Below, in pieces: positions 37,301-46,431 of a stretch of 64,000 bases of DNA (position 1 is the first letter of the stretch; every line of letters starts with the position of its first letter). Made by a program: the position numbers and the translations under genes. The notes beneath the pieces are model-generated. The model had not been told where the DNA came from and did not search any database. It was given only the letters and a program-made list of their open reading frames with translations. Source of the DNA: DATLWN01 sp964492895 (GTDB lineage: Bacteria; Pseudomonadota; Zetaproteobacteria; Mariprofundales; Mariprofundaceae); contig CAZBLR010000008.1 of assembly GCA_964492895.1 (NCBI GenBank), positions 1-64,000 of the forward strand. The letters run 5' to 3'.

Positions 37301-37916
37301 AGCTTTCCACAACCCCGTCGAGCGTGGTGGAGACGATGGCGTCGTCGGACGACTCGACGATGAGCGCCAGCCGCGAGCTAGCCCTGACGGCGGCAATCTC
37401 TTTGCTCAGGTCAGCGATGACGACGGAGATCGCCTGGCCTTTGCTTTGCGGCAGGGGAGACATGGAGAACTGGACGGGTTTCTGCGTGCCGTCGGACGCC
37501 TGCAGCGTCAGTGTCTTACGAATAACGCCTTTCGCCCCCTGAACAAGCATCGCCTCGAACCCTTCCCGGTTCTGCTCGGCGAGCATCCCCTGCAGCGGCC
37601 GCCCGACGATCTGTCCGGGCGGCACCTTGACCCATTCGGCGAAACAGCGGTTGGCGTACAGGATGCTGCCATCCACCCCCAGCGTGACAGCCCCATCATT
37701 CATGGCCTCGACCATGACGCGGTAGGGCTCCAGGCCACCTTTCAGGGTAAGGACGTGATCGCCTTCGGCATCGGATAAGACAAGGGCGTCAGCCTCGCCG
37801 CTGCGAATGGCGTGCAGCGTCTCTTCGACGTCGTTCAGCCGGGCGCGCAGCGCGTCGTTTTCAGCGGCGAGTTGTTTGGCTGTCGGCTTGGGTGCGGGCT
37901 TGGGTTGGTCCGGCAT
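34392..37916 (-). CDS. six-PAS, GAF, HD-GYP predicted cyclic-di-GMP phosphodiesterase
   Basis: A 1174-residue, apparently soluble protein; I see no transmembrane segment. A charged N-terminal helix (AENDALRARLNDVEETLHAI) is followed by about six PAS/PAC modules ending near residues 180, 298, 415, 550, 675 and 800 (repeated DITERK or NITERK linkers). A GAF domain (about 815-975) and a C-terminal HD-GYP domain (about 985-1170) follow. HD-GYP motifs are complete: VHDLGKIH and HHERLDGSGYP. HD-GYP enzymes hydrolyse cyclic di-GMP to pGpG/GMP. The ATG overlaps the kaiB stop by one base, making it the third gene of a coupled kaiC-kaiB-HD-GYP operon and a probable output module. The last roughly 350 residues closely resemble those of the protein at 56173-59184. 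Confidence 0.92.
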   Translation of the reverse strand: MPDQPKPAPKPTAKQLAAENDALRARLNDVEETLHAIRSGEADALVLSDAEGDHVLTLKGGLEPYRVMVEAMNDGAVTLGVDGSILYANRCFAEWVKVPPGQIVGRPLQGMLAEQNREGFEAMLVQGAKGVIRKTLTLQASDGTQKPVQFSMSPLPQSKGQAISVVIADLSKEIAAVRASSRLALIVESSDDAIVSTTLDGVVESWNKAAEKLYGYTAGKALGQPIDALIVPPERMKEVKSELAAIRERKRTLLEDTVRLRKDGSQVEVSIKASPILDDAGKVVGVSINARDITERKRIEQIALEEKTFSDSLVNNLPDIFFLLDAQGCLVQWNERLAELLGLSPEEMLGADPLKYFHEEDKPRVAQKIQQVFATGSASIEARMNLTDGLRDYLLSGNRIETRLGTNLIGFGLDITERKQAEARLRESELAYRTLAQNLPGVVYRVHVREHGRMEFYNEAVAQLTGYTSEGLAGGTLCSIEPLILDEDRPGVVTEVTNAMEEHRPFTLEYRLRHKNGNLLWMTEHGMPVYGPDDKPLYIDGVIFDITTNKQAEKQLQLFRTLIDNSSDAIEVLDPVSLRFLDINETQCRDLGYSREELLSMKITDITPDLSADRLEMIEEQIRKTGSARFESMHQRKDGSTFPVEVSSKLVELDRPYALNIVRNITERKRAMTELKASEEKFRTIFDHARDGIIVMSLDEHAVKFANRSMERMLGYGPGELVGLALPALHPPEALAEVARRFEEDTHRSRSNVLDMPMQTKDGRVLYADLSSSPVDIGGKRYQLGAFRDATERRASELSLRRANRALQTLSAGNLALVRAASEDELLKTITSVIVEQGGYVQAGVHYAEDGQESSLTSKAWSGDEGDHFCPEYLGLADSEQGQLPIAKAIRSGKTQICHDIALDPAFQPFKDRAVELGYVANIALPLSDGKRTFGGLCIYASEASAFDDEEIHLLEELANDLAYGIVTMRIRKEHEQHAMILQQSLEQSIQTIADTVEARDPYTAGHQRRVAELAAAIAQEMGLPEEQVHGIHLAGTVHDLGKIHTPMEILTKPGKLSDIEYQLVQTHPQDGYDILKDVPFPWPIAEIVLQHHERLDGSGYPQGLKDGEILLESKIMAVADVVEAMSSHRPYRAGIGIEMALAEIERGRGTQYDPTAVDACIRLFRERGYHIPD

Positions 37917-38257
37917 CAGTCTTTACTTCGTATATCCAGTCCCACCAGCACGCGCTCGGTGTCCGACAGGTCGCCGATGATGCGACGCAAGGGGGGAGGC
38001 AATTTCTTGATCAGTGTCGGCACGGCGACGATCTGATCACCCTGAGCAAGTTGCGGCCGCAGGTAGAGATCGATCACCTCCAGCTCATAACGCCCCTGCA
38101 GATTCTCTTCGCAGATCTTTTTGATGTTGGCGATCGCGTTCACGGATTTCGGCGACTGTCCGGCAACGTAGAGTTTCAGGATATACCGGGTCGACACTGC
38201 CTTGCGTGGAGCTCGTTTGACTGTTGGCTGCGCGGGCCGGGTCGGTTTCGTTGTCAT
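37916..38257 (-). CDS. kaiB: KaiB homologue
   Basis: A 113-residue protein whose body, YILKLYVAGQSPKSVNAI, YELEVIDLYLRPQLAQGD and IVAVPTLIKKLPPPLRRIIG followed by DLSDTERVLVGLD, is a clear KaiB. The thioredoxin-like N-terminal half and the metamorphic C-terminal half, with the conserved IIGDLS segment, are both present. A basic, disordered N-terminal extension of about 25 residues (KPTRPAQPTVKRAPRKA) is longer than in cyanobacterial KaiB. In cyanobacteria KaiB switches fold to bind the KaiC CI ring. The ATG overlaps the kaiC stop by 4 bases, and the stop overlaps the HD-GYP start by 1. Confidence 0.95.
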   Translation of the reverse strand: MTTKPTRPAQPTVKRAPRKAVSTRYILKLYVAGQSPKSVNAIANIKKICEENLQGRYELEVIDLYLRPQLAQGDQIVAVPTLIKKLPPPLRRIIGDLSDTERVLVGLDIRSKD

Positions 38258-40020
38258 GTCGAGCCTCTTCCGGATTTGTTCGGCTTCACATTCACCTTGC
38301 GGTGGACTTCCATCTCATCATGGCCTTGTTCGAGCTTCTCTTTCACAGCCTTTTCCTGGCTGATGAGATTTAACGAGGCGGCCTCCTGTACCGCAAAATC
38401 GGCGCGCAGCTTGGCGATCTGTGCCTCCAGGGCGACGCGCTTGTTTTCCAGCTCGATTTGCCAGGCCTCTGCCTCCTGATCCTTTCTCAACCGGGCGGCT
38501 TCAATTTCCGCTTCTTTATTCAAGCGCACCGAGCCGGTCAGCCCGCCCTCATGTCCGATGTAAACATCGCGCAGTTCCACGCCGTGATCGGTGATCAGGA
38601 ACTCGCGTATCTGGTTGGAGTGCGTCATGCCGCGCGATTTGAGGATATACAGGCCGCGATTGCGCTCACCGCTGATCTCGATGTCGCGTACCAGCAGCCA
38701 TGTGTCGATCAGTGAGGATACAGAAACGCTGGTATGCTCGAGTACTTCGCCGCCCTTGGTCAGGCTGGTGAACACAGTGGTGATCTGGCTCGTCTTCAGG
38801 GAATCCACCAGCCGCATCAGCATCGCCTTGACTTCAGCCTTATTGTCGCCGAGGACCAGATCGCTCAACGAATCCACGATTACCACCTGCGGTTTGATCG
38901 CATTCACCGCCTTGTGCATTTTCGTCAGATGCATCTCCAGACCCGCAGAGGTGGGGCGGTTCGCATGAATGTGCAGCAGCCCTTTCTTGATCCACGGTTG
39001 CAGGTCGATGCCGATGGAACGCATGTTGCGCCCGATCTGATCGGGGGACTCCTCGAAGGAGAAGTAGAGGACGCGCTCGCCGCGGCGGCATGCCGCTTCG
39101 GAAAAGTGTGCGGCGAGGCTGCTCTTGCCGGTGCCCGCCGTGCCGGAGACCAGCACGCTGCTACCGCGGTAGTAGCCCTTGCCGCCCAGCATCGCGTCGA
39201 GACGTGGTATGCCGGTGGAAATACGCTCGCTGGAGGCGATGTGCTTCAGGCCCAGCGAGGTGATCGGCAGCACCGAAATGCCGTCTGAGTCGATCAGAAA
39301 CGGGTACTCGTTGGTGCCGTGGGTCGAGCCGCGATACTTGACCACGCGCAGATATCTGGAGGATGTCTGCGCGCTGACGCGATGATCGAGCACGATCACG
39401 CAGTCGGAGATATATTCCTCCAGACCATTGCGCGACAGCGTATTGTCACCGCGTTCGCCGGTGATGATGGCGGTCACGCCCTTGTCCTTCAGCCAGCAAA
39501 ACAGGCGGCGCAGCTCGGCGCGCAGGATGAGCGGATTGGGCAGGCCGGCGAACAGCGACTCGATGGTGTCCAGCACTACGCGCCTGGCGCCGATGGCATC
39601 GATGGCCGCCCCCAGGCGGATGAACAGGCCTTCCAGATCGTATTCGCCGCTCTGTTCGATTTCGCTGCGCTCGATATGGACATAATCCAGCACGATCTTC
39701 TTGCGCGCGACCAGGTGGTTCAGATCGAAATCGAGCGAAGCGACATTCTCGGTCAGATCCTCGGCCGTCTCCCCAAACGCCAAGAATACGCCCGGTTCAT
39801 CGTACTCGGTGGCGCCGCGCACCAGAAATTGCATGGCGAGCAGCGTCTTGCCGCAGCCCACGTCGCCGCACACCAGCGTCGGCCGGCCTCTGGGCAGGCC
39901 GCCGCCGGTGATCTCGTCCAGCCCCTGGATGCCGGTCGGTGCTTTGGGAAGTTGCGGCCTGGGTTTTGGTGCCGACCGGGGATTCGGTTCAGGTTGAGTC
40001 TTGCGGCGTGATGGGGTCAT
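38254..40020 (-). CDS. kaiC: KaiC homologue with C-terminal coiled coil
   Basis: A 588-residue double RecA-type ATPase. CI (about 25-265) has Walker A GDVGCGKT and Walker B RRVVLDTIES; CII (about 270-500) has Walker A GTAGTGKSS, FEESPDQIGRN and VVIVDSLSDL. In the CII phosphorylation loop, TSVSVSSLIDTW aligns with cyanobacterial T426, S431 and T432 as T, S and S, so phosphorylation is conceivable. In CI the catalytic Glu pair reads GE (FGETAED) instead of EE. The KaiA-binding A-loop tail is replaced by a charged coiled coil of about 85 residues (EAEIEAARLRKDQEAEAWQI onward). No kaiA is visible. First gene of the kaiC-kaiB-HD-GYP operon. Confidence 0.95.
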   Translation of the reverse strand: MTPSRRKTQPEPNPRSAPKPRPQLPKAPTGIQGLDEITGGGLPRGRPTLVCGDVGCGKTLLAMQFLVRGATEYDEPGVFLAFGETAEDLTENVASLDFDLNHLVARKKIVLDYVHIERSEIEQSGEYDLEGLFIRLGAAIDAIGARRVVLDTIESLFAGLPNPLILRAELRRLFCWLKDKGVTAIITGERGDNTLSRNGLEEYISDCVIVLDHRVSAQTSSRYLRVVKYRGSTHGTNEYPFLIDSDGISVLPITSLGLKHIASSERISTGIPRLDAMLGGKGYYRGSSVLVSGTAGTGKSSLAAHFSEAACRRGERVLYFSFEESPDQIGRNMRSIGIDLQPWIKKGLLHIHANRPTSAGLEMHLTKMHKAVNAIKPQVVIVDSLSDLVLGDNKAEVKAMLMRLVDSLKTSQITTVFTSLTKGGEVLEHTSVSVSSLIDTWLLVRDIEISGERNRGLYILKSRGMTHSNQIREFLITDHGVELRDVYIGHEGGLTGSVRLNKEAEIEAARLRKDQEAEAWQIELENKRVALEAQIAKLRADFAVQEAASLNLISQEKAVKEKLEQGHDEMEVHRKVNVKPNKSGRGST

Positions 40021-40484
40021 ACGACCTCCTGCGAGCGGGCGTGAAACCGGAGACCGCTCCTCGTGTGCGAAGGCACTGGATCATGGTGCTTTCCCCGGCT
40101 GCCTTGAAGCTCTGGCCTACAAGTCGTTGCGACGCTTTTCAGGACCGGAAGCCGGTTGTATGCAGAGCCATGTTTGTCCACCAATCTCTCTCCCACCACA
40201 TCCTCACCACTGGGAAACAGCAGTGGCTCGTGAATAAGCAATGCCTACCTAGCCATAAGCATAGGTCAGCAGAAGAGTAAATTTTCATATTTGAGTAAAG
40301 TTTATGGGTGCGATGCATGCAAACCATGCACTTCGAACGGTGTTCTTTTCATGGTTCCGAAGCGGAGGATGATGGCGGTCAATGCAAGGGGCGGGTTCTA
40401 GCCTCGGGTGCAATTCCGGCAGGTGATTTCCGATGATGCGCGCCGACGTCGTATGGCGACAGGTTCGACCGGATATCCGAAATA
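40021..40484. other. AT-richer intergenic region upstream of kaiC
   Basis: About 460 bases with no convincing gene. It holds a hairpin CCACTG-8-CAGTGG at 40207-40226 and an AT-rich patch at about 40258-40310. In that patch the heptamer GAGTAAA (plus strand; 40275-40281 and 40293-40299) is directly repeated 18 bases apart, which could be an operator or promoter region of the minus-strand kaiC operon. A short stretch at about 40140-40160 (GACCGGAAGCCGGTTG) resembles the hairpin of repeats A and B but is too short to call a third copy. Confidence 0.5.
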
Positions 40485-40514
40485 ACAAAAAAGGGAAGGC
40501 CGAGGCCTTCCCTT
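40485..40514 (-). terminator. intrinsic terminator after rplM-rpsI
   Basis: On the minus strand, AAGGGAAGGC and GCCTTCCCTT form a 10-bp stem with a 4-base loop followed by six T (the A run at 40485-40492). It begins 24 bases past the rpsI stop. Confidence 0.9.
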
Positions 40515-40537
40515 TGGATTGTTGCGGTTCCTTGCGC

Positions 40538-40936
40538 TTAGCGCTTGGAGAACTGCGGCGCGCGGCGGGCCTTCTTCAGGCCATACTTCTTGCGCTCGAC
40601 CTTGCGGGCGTCGCGGGTCAGGTAGCCGGCCTGCTTCAGTTCCGGACGCAGGCCCTCGTCGTAGGAAACCAGGGCGCGGGCCAGGCCATGGCGCACGGCG
40701 CCGGCCTGTCCGGAGAATCCACCACCGAACACGTTGACGCTGACGTCCAGCCGGCCGCCCATCTGGGCCTTGGTCAGCGGGGCCAGGGCCTCCTGGCGGA
40801 TGATCTCGACCGGGAAGTACTCCTCGATATCGCGGCCGTTGACCTTCACCAGGCCCTTGCCGGGCTTGATGATCACGCGGGCCACGCTGCGCTTGCGGCG
40901 GCCGGTTCCACGATACTGCGTTTGTGCCTGTGCCAT
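40538..40936 (-). CDS. rpsI: 30S ribosomal protein S9
   Basis: A 132-residue basic protein with YRGTGRRKRSVARVIIKPGKG, INGRDIEEYFP-type residues (VNGRDIEEYFPVEI), GGGFSGQAGAVRHGLARAL and the conserved C-terminus KKARRAPQFSKR that reaches the P-site tRNA. It is co-transcribed with rplM (15-base gap), the universal order, and ends at the terminator at 40514. Confidence 0.98.
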   Translation of the reverse strand: MAQAQTQYRGTGRRKRSVARVIIKPGKGLVKVNGRDIEEYFPVEIIRQEALAPLTKAQMGGRLDVSVNVFGGGFSGQAGAVRHGLARALVSYDEGLRPELKQAGYLTRDARKVERKKYGLKKARRAPQFSKR

Positions 40937-40951
40937 GTTGGGTCCTCTTCC

Positions 40952-41383
40952 TTAATCCAGGTTCAGTGTCTGGGGCTTCTGGGCGGCGTGCGGATGCTCG
41001 CTGCCGGCGTAGACCTTCAGCTTGCTCAGCATGGCCCGGCCCAGCGGGTTCTTCGGCATCATGCCCTTGACCGCGAATTCGATGATGCGCTCCGGATGCG
41101 TGGCACGCATCTCGCCGAGCTTGGTGCTCTTCAGCCCACCGACATAGCCGGTGTGGCGATGGTAGAACTTCTTCTCTTCCTTGCCGCCGGTGACGCGCAC
41201 CTTCTCGGCATTGATGACGATGATGTGGTCGCCGCAGTCGGCGTGCGGGGTGTACTGCGGGCGATGCTTGCCGCGCAGCACGGTGGCGATCTTCGTGGCC
41301 AGGCGGCCGAGCACGACATCGCTGGCATCGATGACATACCAGTTGCGCTCGATATCTCCGGGGCGGACGGTCCAGGTACGCAT
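40952..41383 (-). CDS. rplM: 50S ribosomal protein L13
   Basis: A 143-residue protein with WYVIDASDVVLGRLATKIA, LRGKHRPQYTPHADCGDHII and VKGMMPKNPLGRAMLSKLKV, the L13 signatures. First gene of the rplM-rpsI operon; a strong promoter lies 40 bases upstream. Confidence 0.98.
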   Translation of the reverse strand: MRTWTVRPGDIERNWYVIDASDVVLGRLATKIATVLRGKHRPQYTPHADCGDHIIVINAEKVRVTGGKEEKKFYHRHTGYVGGLKSTKLGEMRATHPERIIEFAVKGMMPKNPLGRAMLSKLKVYAGSEHPHAAQKPQTLNLD

Positions 41384-41422
41384 GCAGTGTTACTCCATTC
41401 CGGCTATTCAGTAAGGCGGCGC

Positions 41423-41450
41423 AGTATAGGCCGGCGGGGATTGATGTCAA
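41423..41450 (-). promoter_or_regulatory. strong sigma70 promoter for rplM-rpsI
   Basis: On the minus strand, consensus TTGACA (41450-41445), a 16-base spacer and TATACT (41428-41423). Expected leader of about 30 bases to the rplM ATG. Confidence 0.85.
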
Positions 41451-41492
41451 ACGCATCCGGGCGTTTTGCGGCCGGCGTTCGAGGTTGTCGGC

Positions 41493-41519
41493 ATAGCACT
41501 CGCGGTGGTAGAGTGCCAG
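41493..41519. promoter_or_regulatory. CIRCE element (HrcA operator)
   Basis: Inverted repeat ATAGCACTC-N9-GAGTGCCAG, matching the CIRCE consensus TTAGCACTC-N9-GAGTGCTAA at 8 of 9 and 7 of 9 positions. It overlaps a TTGTCG...TAGAGT promoter-like pair and lies 85 bases before hrcA. HrcA autorepression of the whole heat-shock operon is expected. Confidence 0.85.
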
Positions 41520-41604
41520 ACCGGTCGGGAACGGACCGTTCGCATGCCGGCCGGCACCGTTGCCGGCACGATTTTAAGATGGCGTTGCAGGAGCAGATAG
41601 CGTC

Positions 41605-42627
41605 GTGAAAGAGCGTCACGAATACATCCTCGGCGAGGTGGTCAAGGCCTATCTCGATACCGGCCAGCCGGTCGGATCGCGCCTGATCTCCGAACAGGCG
41701 GAGCTGGGCCTGAGCCCGGCGACGATCCGCAATGTCATGAACGACCTGGAGCGCGCCGGCCTGCTCTATTCGCCGCACACCTCCGCCGGCCGCGTGCCCA
41801 CCGACACCGGTCTGCGTTATTTCGTCGACAGCCTGATGGTGGTCGACCGCGATATCAGCGCCCGCCTGGATGCGGAAGTGGCGCAGAGCCTGGCCGGGGC
41901 TGCCGACACCAAGGGTGTGCTGAGAAAGGCCAGCGACGAGTTGGCGGTGCTGACCCATTTCGCGGGGCTGGTGACCGTGCACGAGAAGCGGATCAGCCAT
42001 ATCCGCAGCATCAGCCTGATCCCGGTGGCCTCCGAGCGCATGCTGGCGGTCATCGTCTCCGATGCCGGCGAGGTGCAGAACCGGCTGCTGACGCGCCCGC
42101 CGCAGATGGACGATGCCGCCCTGGCGCAGGCCTCCGAGCGCCTCAACGACCTGCTGCGCGATTGCGATCTGGCCGAGATGCGCCGGCGCCTGATCCGCGA
42201 GATGGAGGCCGATCGCCTGAAGGTGCGCGGGCTGATCGAGGATCTGAAGAACTGGGCTGAGGCATCGGAGTTGCAGGAGCCCGAGATCTTCGTGCGCGGA
42301 CAGCCGCAGCTGCTCGAGTTCCCCGAACTCGGCATGCTGGACACGGTGCGTTCGCTGATGTCCGCGTTCGAGGAGAAGGAGCGCCTGCTGGACCTGGTCG
42401 ATGAGGTCGAGCGCGCGGATACGGGCGTCAAGATCTTCATCGGACGCGAGCACGCGCTGGTGAACATGGAACAGGTTTCGATGGTACTGGCCCGCTATCG
42501 CGGTGCCGACAGCGTCGTGGGCACGCTCGGGGTCATCGGCCCGCGCCGCATGCATTACGACCGCGTGCTGCCCATCGTCGACTGTACGGCCCGTTGGGTC
42601 AGCCGCATGTTAGGAGGACAGCATTGA
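41605..42627 (+). CDS. hrcA: heat-inducible transcription repressor HrcA
   Basis: A 340-residue repressor starting at GTG (VKERHEYILGEVVKAYLDTGQPVGS). The winged helix includes LSPATIRNVMNDLERAGLLYSPHTSAGRVPTDTGLRYFVD; the C-terminal part has FIGREHALVNMEQVSMVLARY and GVIGPRRMHYDRVLPIV. It binds the CIRCE site immediately upstream and is stabilised by GroEL in model systems. It overlaps grpE by 4 bases and heads the hrcA-grpE-dnaK-dnaJ cluster. Confidence 0.95.
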   Translation: MKERHEYILGEVVKAYLDTGQPVGSRLISEQAELGLSPATIRNVMNDLERAGLLYSPHTSAGRVPTDTGLRYFVDSLMVVDRDISARLDAEVAQSLAGAADTKGVLRKASDELAVLTHFAGLVTVHEKRISHIRSISLIPVASERMLAVIVSDAGEVQNRLLTRPPQMDDAALAQASERLNDLLRDCDLAEMRRRLIREMEADRLKVRGLIEDLKNWAEASELQEPEIFVRGQPQLLEFPELGMLDTVRSLMSAFEEKERLLDLVDEVERADTGVKIFIGREHALVNMEQVSMVLARYRGADSVVGTLGVIGPRRMHYDRVLPIVDCTARWVSRMLGGQH

Positions 42628-43181
42628 CGAGCAAACACAAGGACAAGGCACAGCCGGAGAGCAAGGTCGACGAGACGATGGCGCCCGAAGCCGGTGAGGC
42701 GGCGCAGTCCCCGGAGGAGAGAATCGCCGCGCTCGAGGCCGAGCTGCAGCAGGCACGCGAGGAGGTGCTGCGCGCCCATGCCGAGATGGAGAACGTGCGC
42801 CGGCGTACCCAGCGCGAGGTCGAGGATGCGCGCCGCTTCGCCATCGAGAAGTTCGCGACGGCCCTGCTCGATGTCGTGGACAACCTGGAACGGGCGCTGG
42901 CGGTGCCGGAGGGCAACGAGAAGGCGTTGCGCGACGGCGTGCGGCTGACGCTGGATAGCTGGATGGCCACGATCGGCCGCTTCGGCATGGAGCGGGTCGA
43001 GGCCGAGGGCACGCCCTTCGATCCCCATCATCACGAGGCCCTGGCGCATGTCCCGCACGAGGCGGAGGAGGGCACCGTCGTGGCCCAGCATGTGGCGGGT
43101 TACCTGTTGAACGGCCGCCTGATCCGGCCGGCCAAGGTGCTGGTGTCGCGCGGCAAGGACGAGGACGACGCGGGGGCTTGA
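42624..43181 (+). CDS. grpE: nucleotide exchange factor GrpE
   Basis: A 185-residue protein with a charged coiled-coil N-terminus (ERIAALEAELQQAREEVLRA), MENVRRRTQREVEDARRFAIEKFATALLDVVDNLERAL and the C-terminal beta domain ending GYLLNGRLIRPAKVLVS. The start is read as TTG at 42624, overlapping the hrcA stop, because AGGAGG lies 6 bases upstream; the next in-frame ATG would remove part of the N-terminus. It releases ADP from DnaK. Confidence 0.93.
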   Translation: MTSKHKDKAQPESKVDETMAPEAGEAAQSPEERIAALEAELQQAREEVLRAHAEMENVRRRTQREVEDARRFAIEKFATALLDVVDNLERALAVPEGNEKALRDGVRLTLDSWMATIGRFGMERVEAEGTPFDPHHHEALAHVPHEAEEGTVVAQHVAGYLLNGRLIRPAKVLVSRGKDEDDAGA

Positions 43182-43259
43182 AACCCGGCCGCACCGTCCC
43201 CATACAGTCCGTGAAGCGCATTTTGCGGGCACTGAAACGATTCGAACGGAGAGATGAAC

Positions 43260-45179
<1,920 letters not shown>

Positions 45180-45196
45180 TCCCTGACATGCCGGCA

Positions 45197-45226
45197 CGGG
45201 AGCAGGGCGTCATCGCTCTGCTCCCG
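45197..45226 (+). terminator. dnaK-dnaJ intergenic hairpin (attenuator or processing site)
   Basis: A 13-bp stem with one G-T pair (CGGGAGCAGGGCG / CGCTCTGCTCCCG) and a TCAT loop. Only a weak T tract follows (TTGCTTT), so it would be a partial terminator or RNA-stability element that lowers dnaJ relative to dnaK. Confidence 0.6.
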
Positions 45227-45276
45227 TTGCTTTGCCGGTCAGGGTGCGTGAAGGTGAGGGGGTAACGAGGGCAGCA

Positions 45277-46431
45277 ATGGCAACCAAGCGTGACTATTAC
45301 GAGATTCTGGGCGTGGGCAAGGACGCGGACCTGAATGCGATCAAGCGTGCCTACCGCAAGCTGGCCATGAAGTATCATCCGGACCGCAATCCGGACGATG
45401 CGGAGGCGGCGGAGCAGTTCCGAGAGGTCACCGAGGCCTATGAGGTGCTGTCCGACAAGGACAAGCGCGTCCGCTACGATCAGTACGGCCATGCCGGTGT
45501 CGATGCCCAGATGCAGGACTTCTGGGGCCACGGCGGCTTCCAGGATTCCCATGCCTTCCGCGACTTCGGCGACATGTTCGGCGATGTGTTCGGCGACCTG
45601 TTCGGGTTCGGCGGTGGCGGCGGTGGTCGCGCGAGCAACCGCGGCGCCGACCTGCGTTATGACCTGAGCCTGAGCCTCGAGGAGGCAGCGGCCGGGCGCG
45701 AGGTGGAGCTCGACATCCCGCGCCACGTGGAATGCGAGACCTGCCATGGCTCCGGCGCGCGTCCGGGCACGCATCCCGTTCCCTGTTCGACCTGCGGTGG
45801 CCACGGCCAGGTGCAGATGACGCAGGGCTTCTTCGCCGTACGCCGTACCTGCCCGGCCTGCCACGGGCGCGGGGTGCGCATCGAGTCGCCGTGCGCGGAC
45901 TGCGGTGGCACCGGGCGGGTGCGCAAGCAGCACAAGCTGAAGGTGCGTATCCCGGCTGGCGTCTACGACGGGGCGCAGGTGCGTGTCGGCGGCCAGGGCG
46001 AGGCCGGCGTGCAGGGCGGCCCGCCGGGCGACCTGTACATCGTCGTGACGCTGAAGAAGCACCCGATCTTCGAGCGCGACGGCGCGGACCTGCATTGCGC
46101 CATGCCCATCACCTTCCCGCAGGCGGCGCTGGGGGCGGAGGTCGAGGCCCCGACGCTGACCGGCCGCATCAAGATCCGCATCCCTGCGGGATCGGACGAC
46201 GGCAAGGTCTTCCGCCTGAAGGGGCACGGGGTGCTGGACCTGCGCACCGGCCACAAGGGCGACCTGTATGTGAAGACGCGCATCGCCGTGCCGCGCAAGC
46301 TGACCCCGAAGCAGGAGGAGCTGCTGCGCGAGTTTGCCCAGGTCACGGGTGACGACGTCTATCCCGAGCGCTCGTCCTTCCTCGATAAGGCCAAGAAATT
46401 CTGGGATGATCTGGCCGGGGAGGTCAAATGA
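45277..46431 (+). CDS. dnaJ: chaperone DnaJ (Hsp40)
   Basis: A 384-residue type I J protein. The J domain has YEILGVGKDADLNAIKRAYRKLAMKYHPDRNP with the HPD motif; a Gly/Phe-rich linker (FGDLFGFGGGGGG) follows. Four CxxCxGxG zinc repeats are CETCHGSG, CSTCGGHG, CPACHGRG and CADCGGTG, and a C-terminal substrate domain completes it. It stimulates the DnaK ATPase. Its stop overlaps the dapB ATG by 4 bases. Confidence 0.97.
   Translation: MATKRDYYEILGVGKDADLNAIKRAYRKLAMKYHPDRNPDDAEAAEQFREVTEAYEVLSDKDKRVRYDQYGHAGVDAQMQDFWGHGGFQDSHAFRDFGDMFGDVFGDLFGFGGGGGGRASNRGADLRYDLSLSLEEAAAGREVELDIPRHVECETCHGSGARPGTHPVPCSTCGGHGQVQMTQGFFAVRRTCPACHGRGVRIESPCADCGGTGRVRKQHKLKVRIPAGVYDGAQVRVGGQGEAGVQGGPPGDLYIVVTLKKHPIFERDGADLHCAMPITFPQAALGAEVEAPTLTGRIKIRIPAGSDDGKVFRLKGHGVLDLRTGHKGDLYVKTRIAVPRKLTPKQEELLREFAQVTGDDVYPERSSFLDKAKKFWDDLAGEVK

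Noticed and set aside
40017..40241. 74-codon minus-strand frame upstream of kaiC
   Set aside because: No recognisable domain, and it overlaps the kaiC start; treated as non-coding leader.
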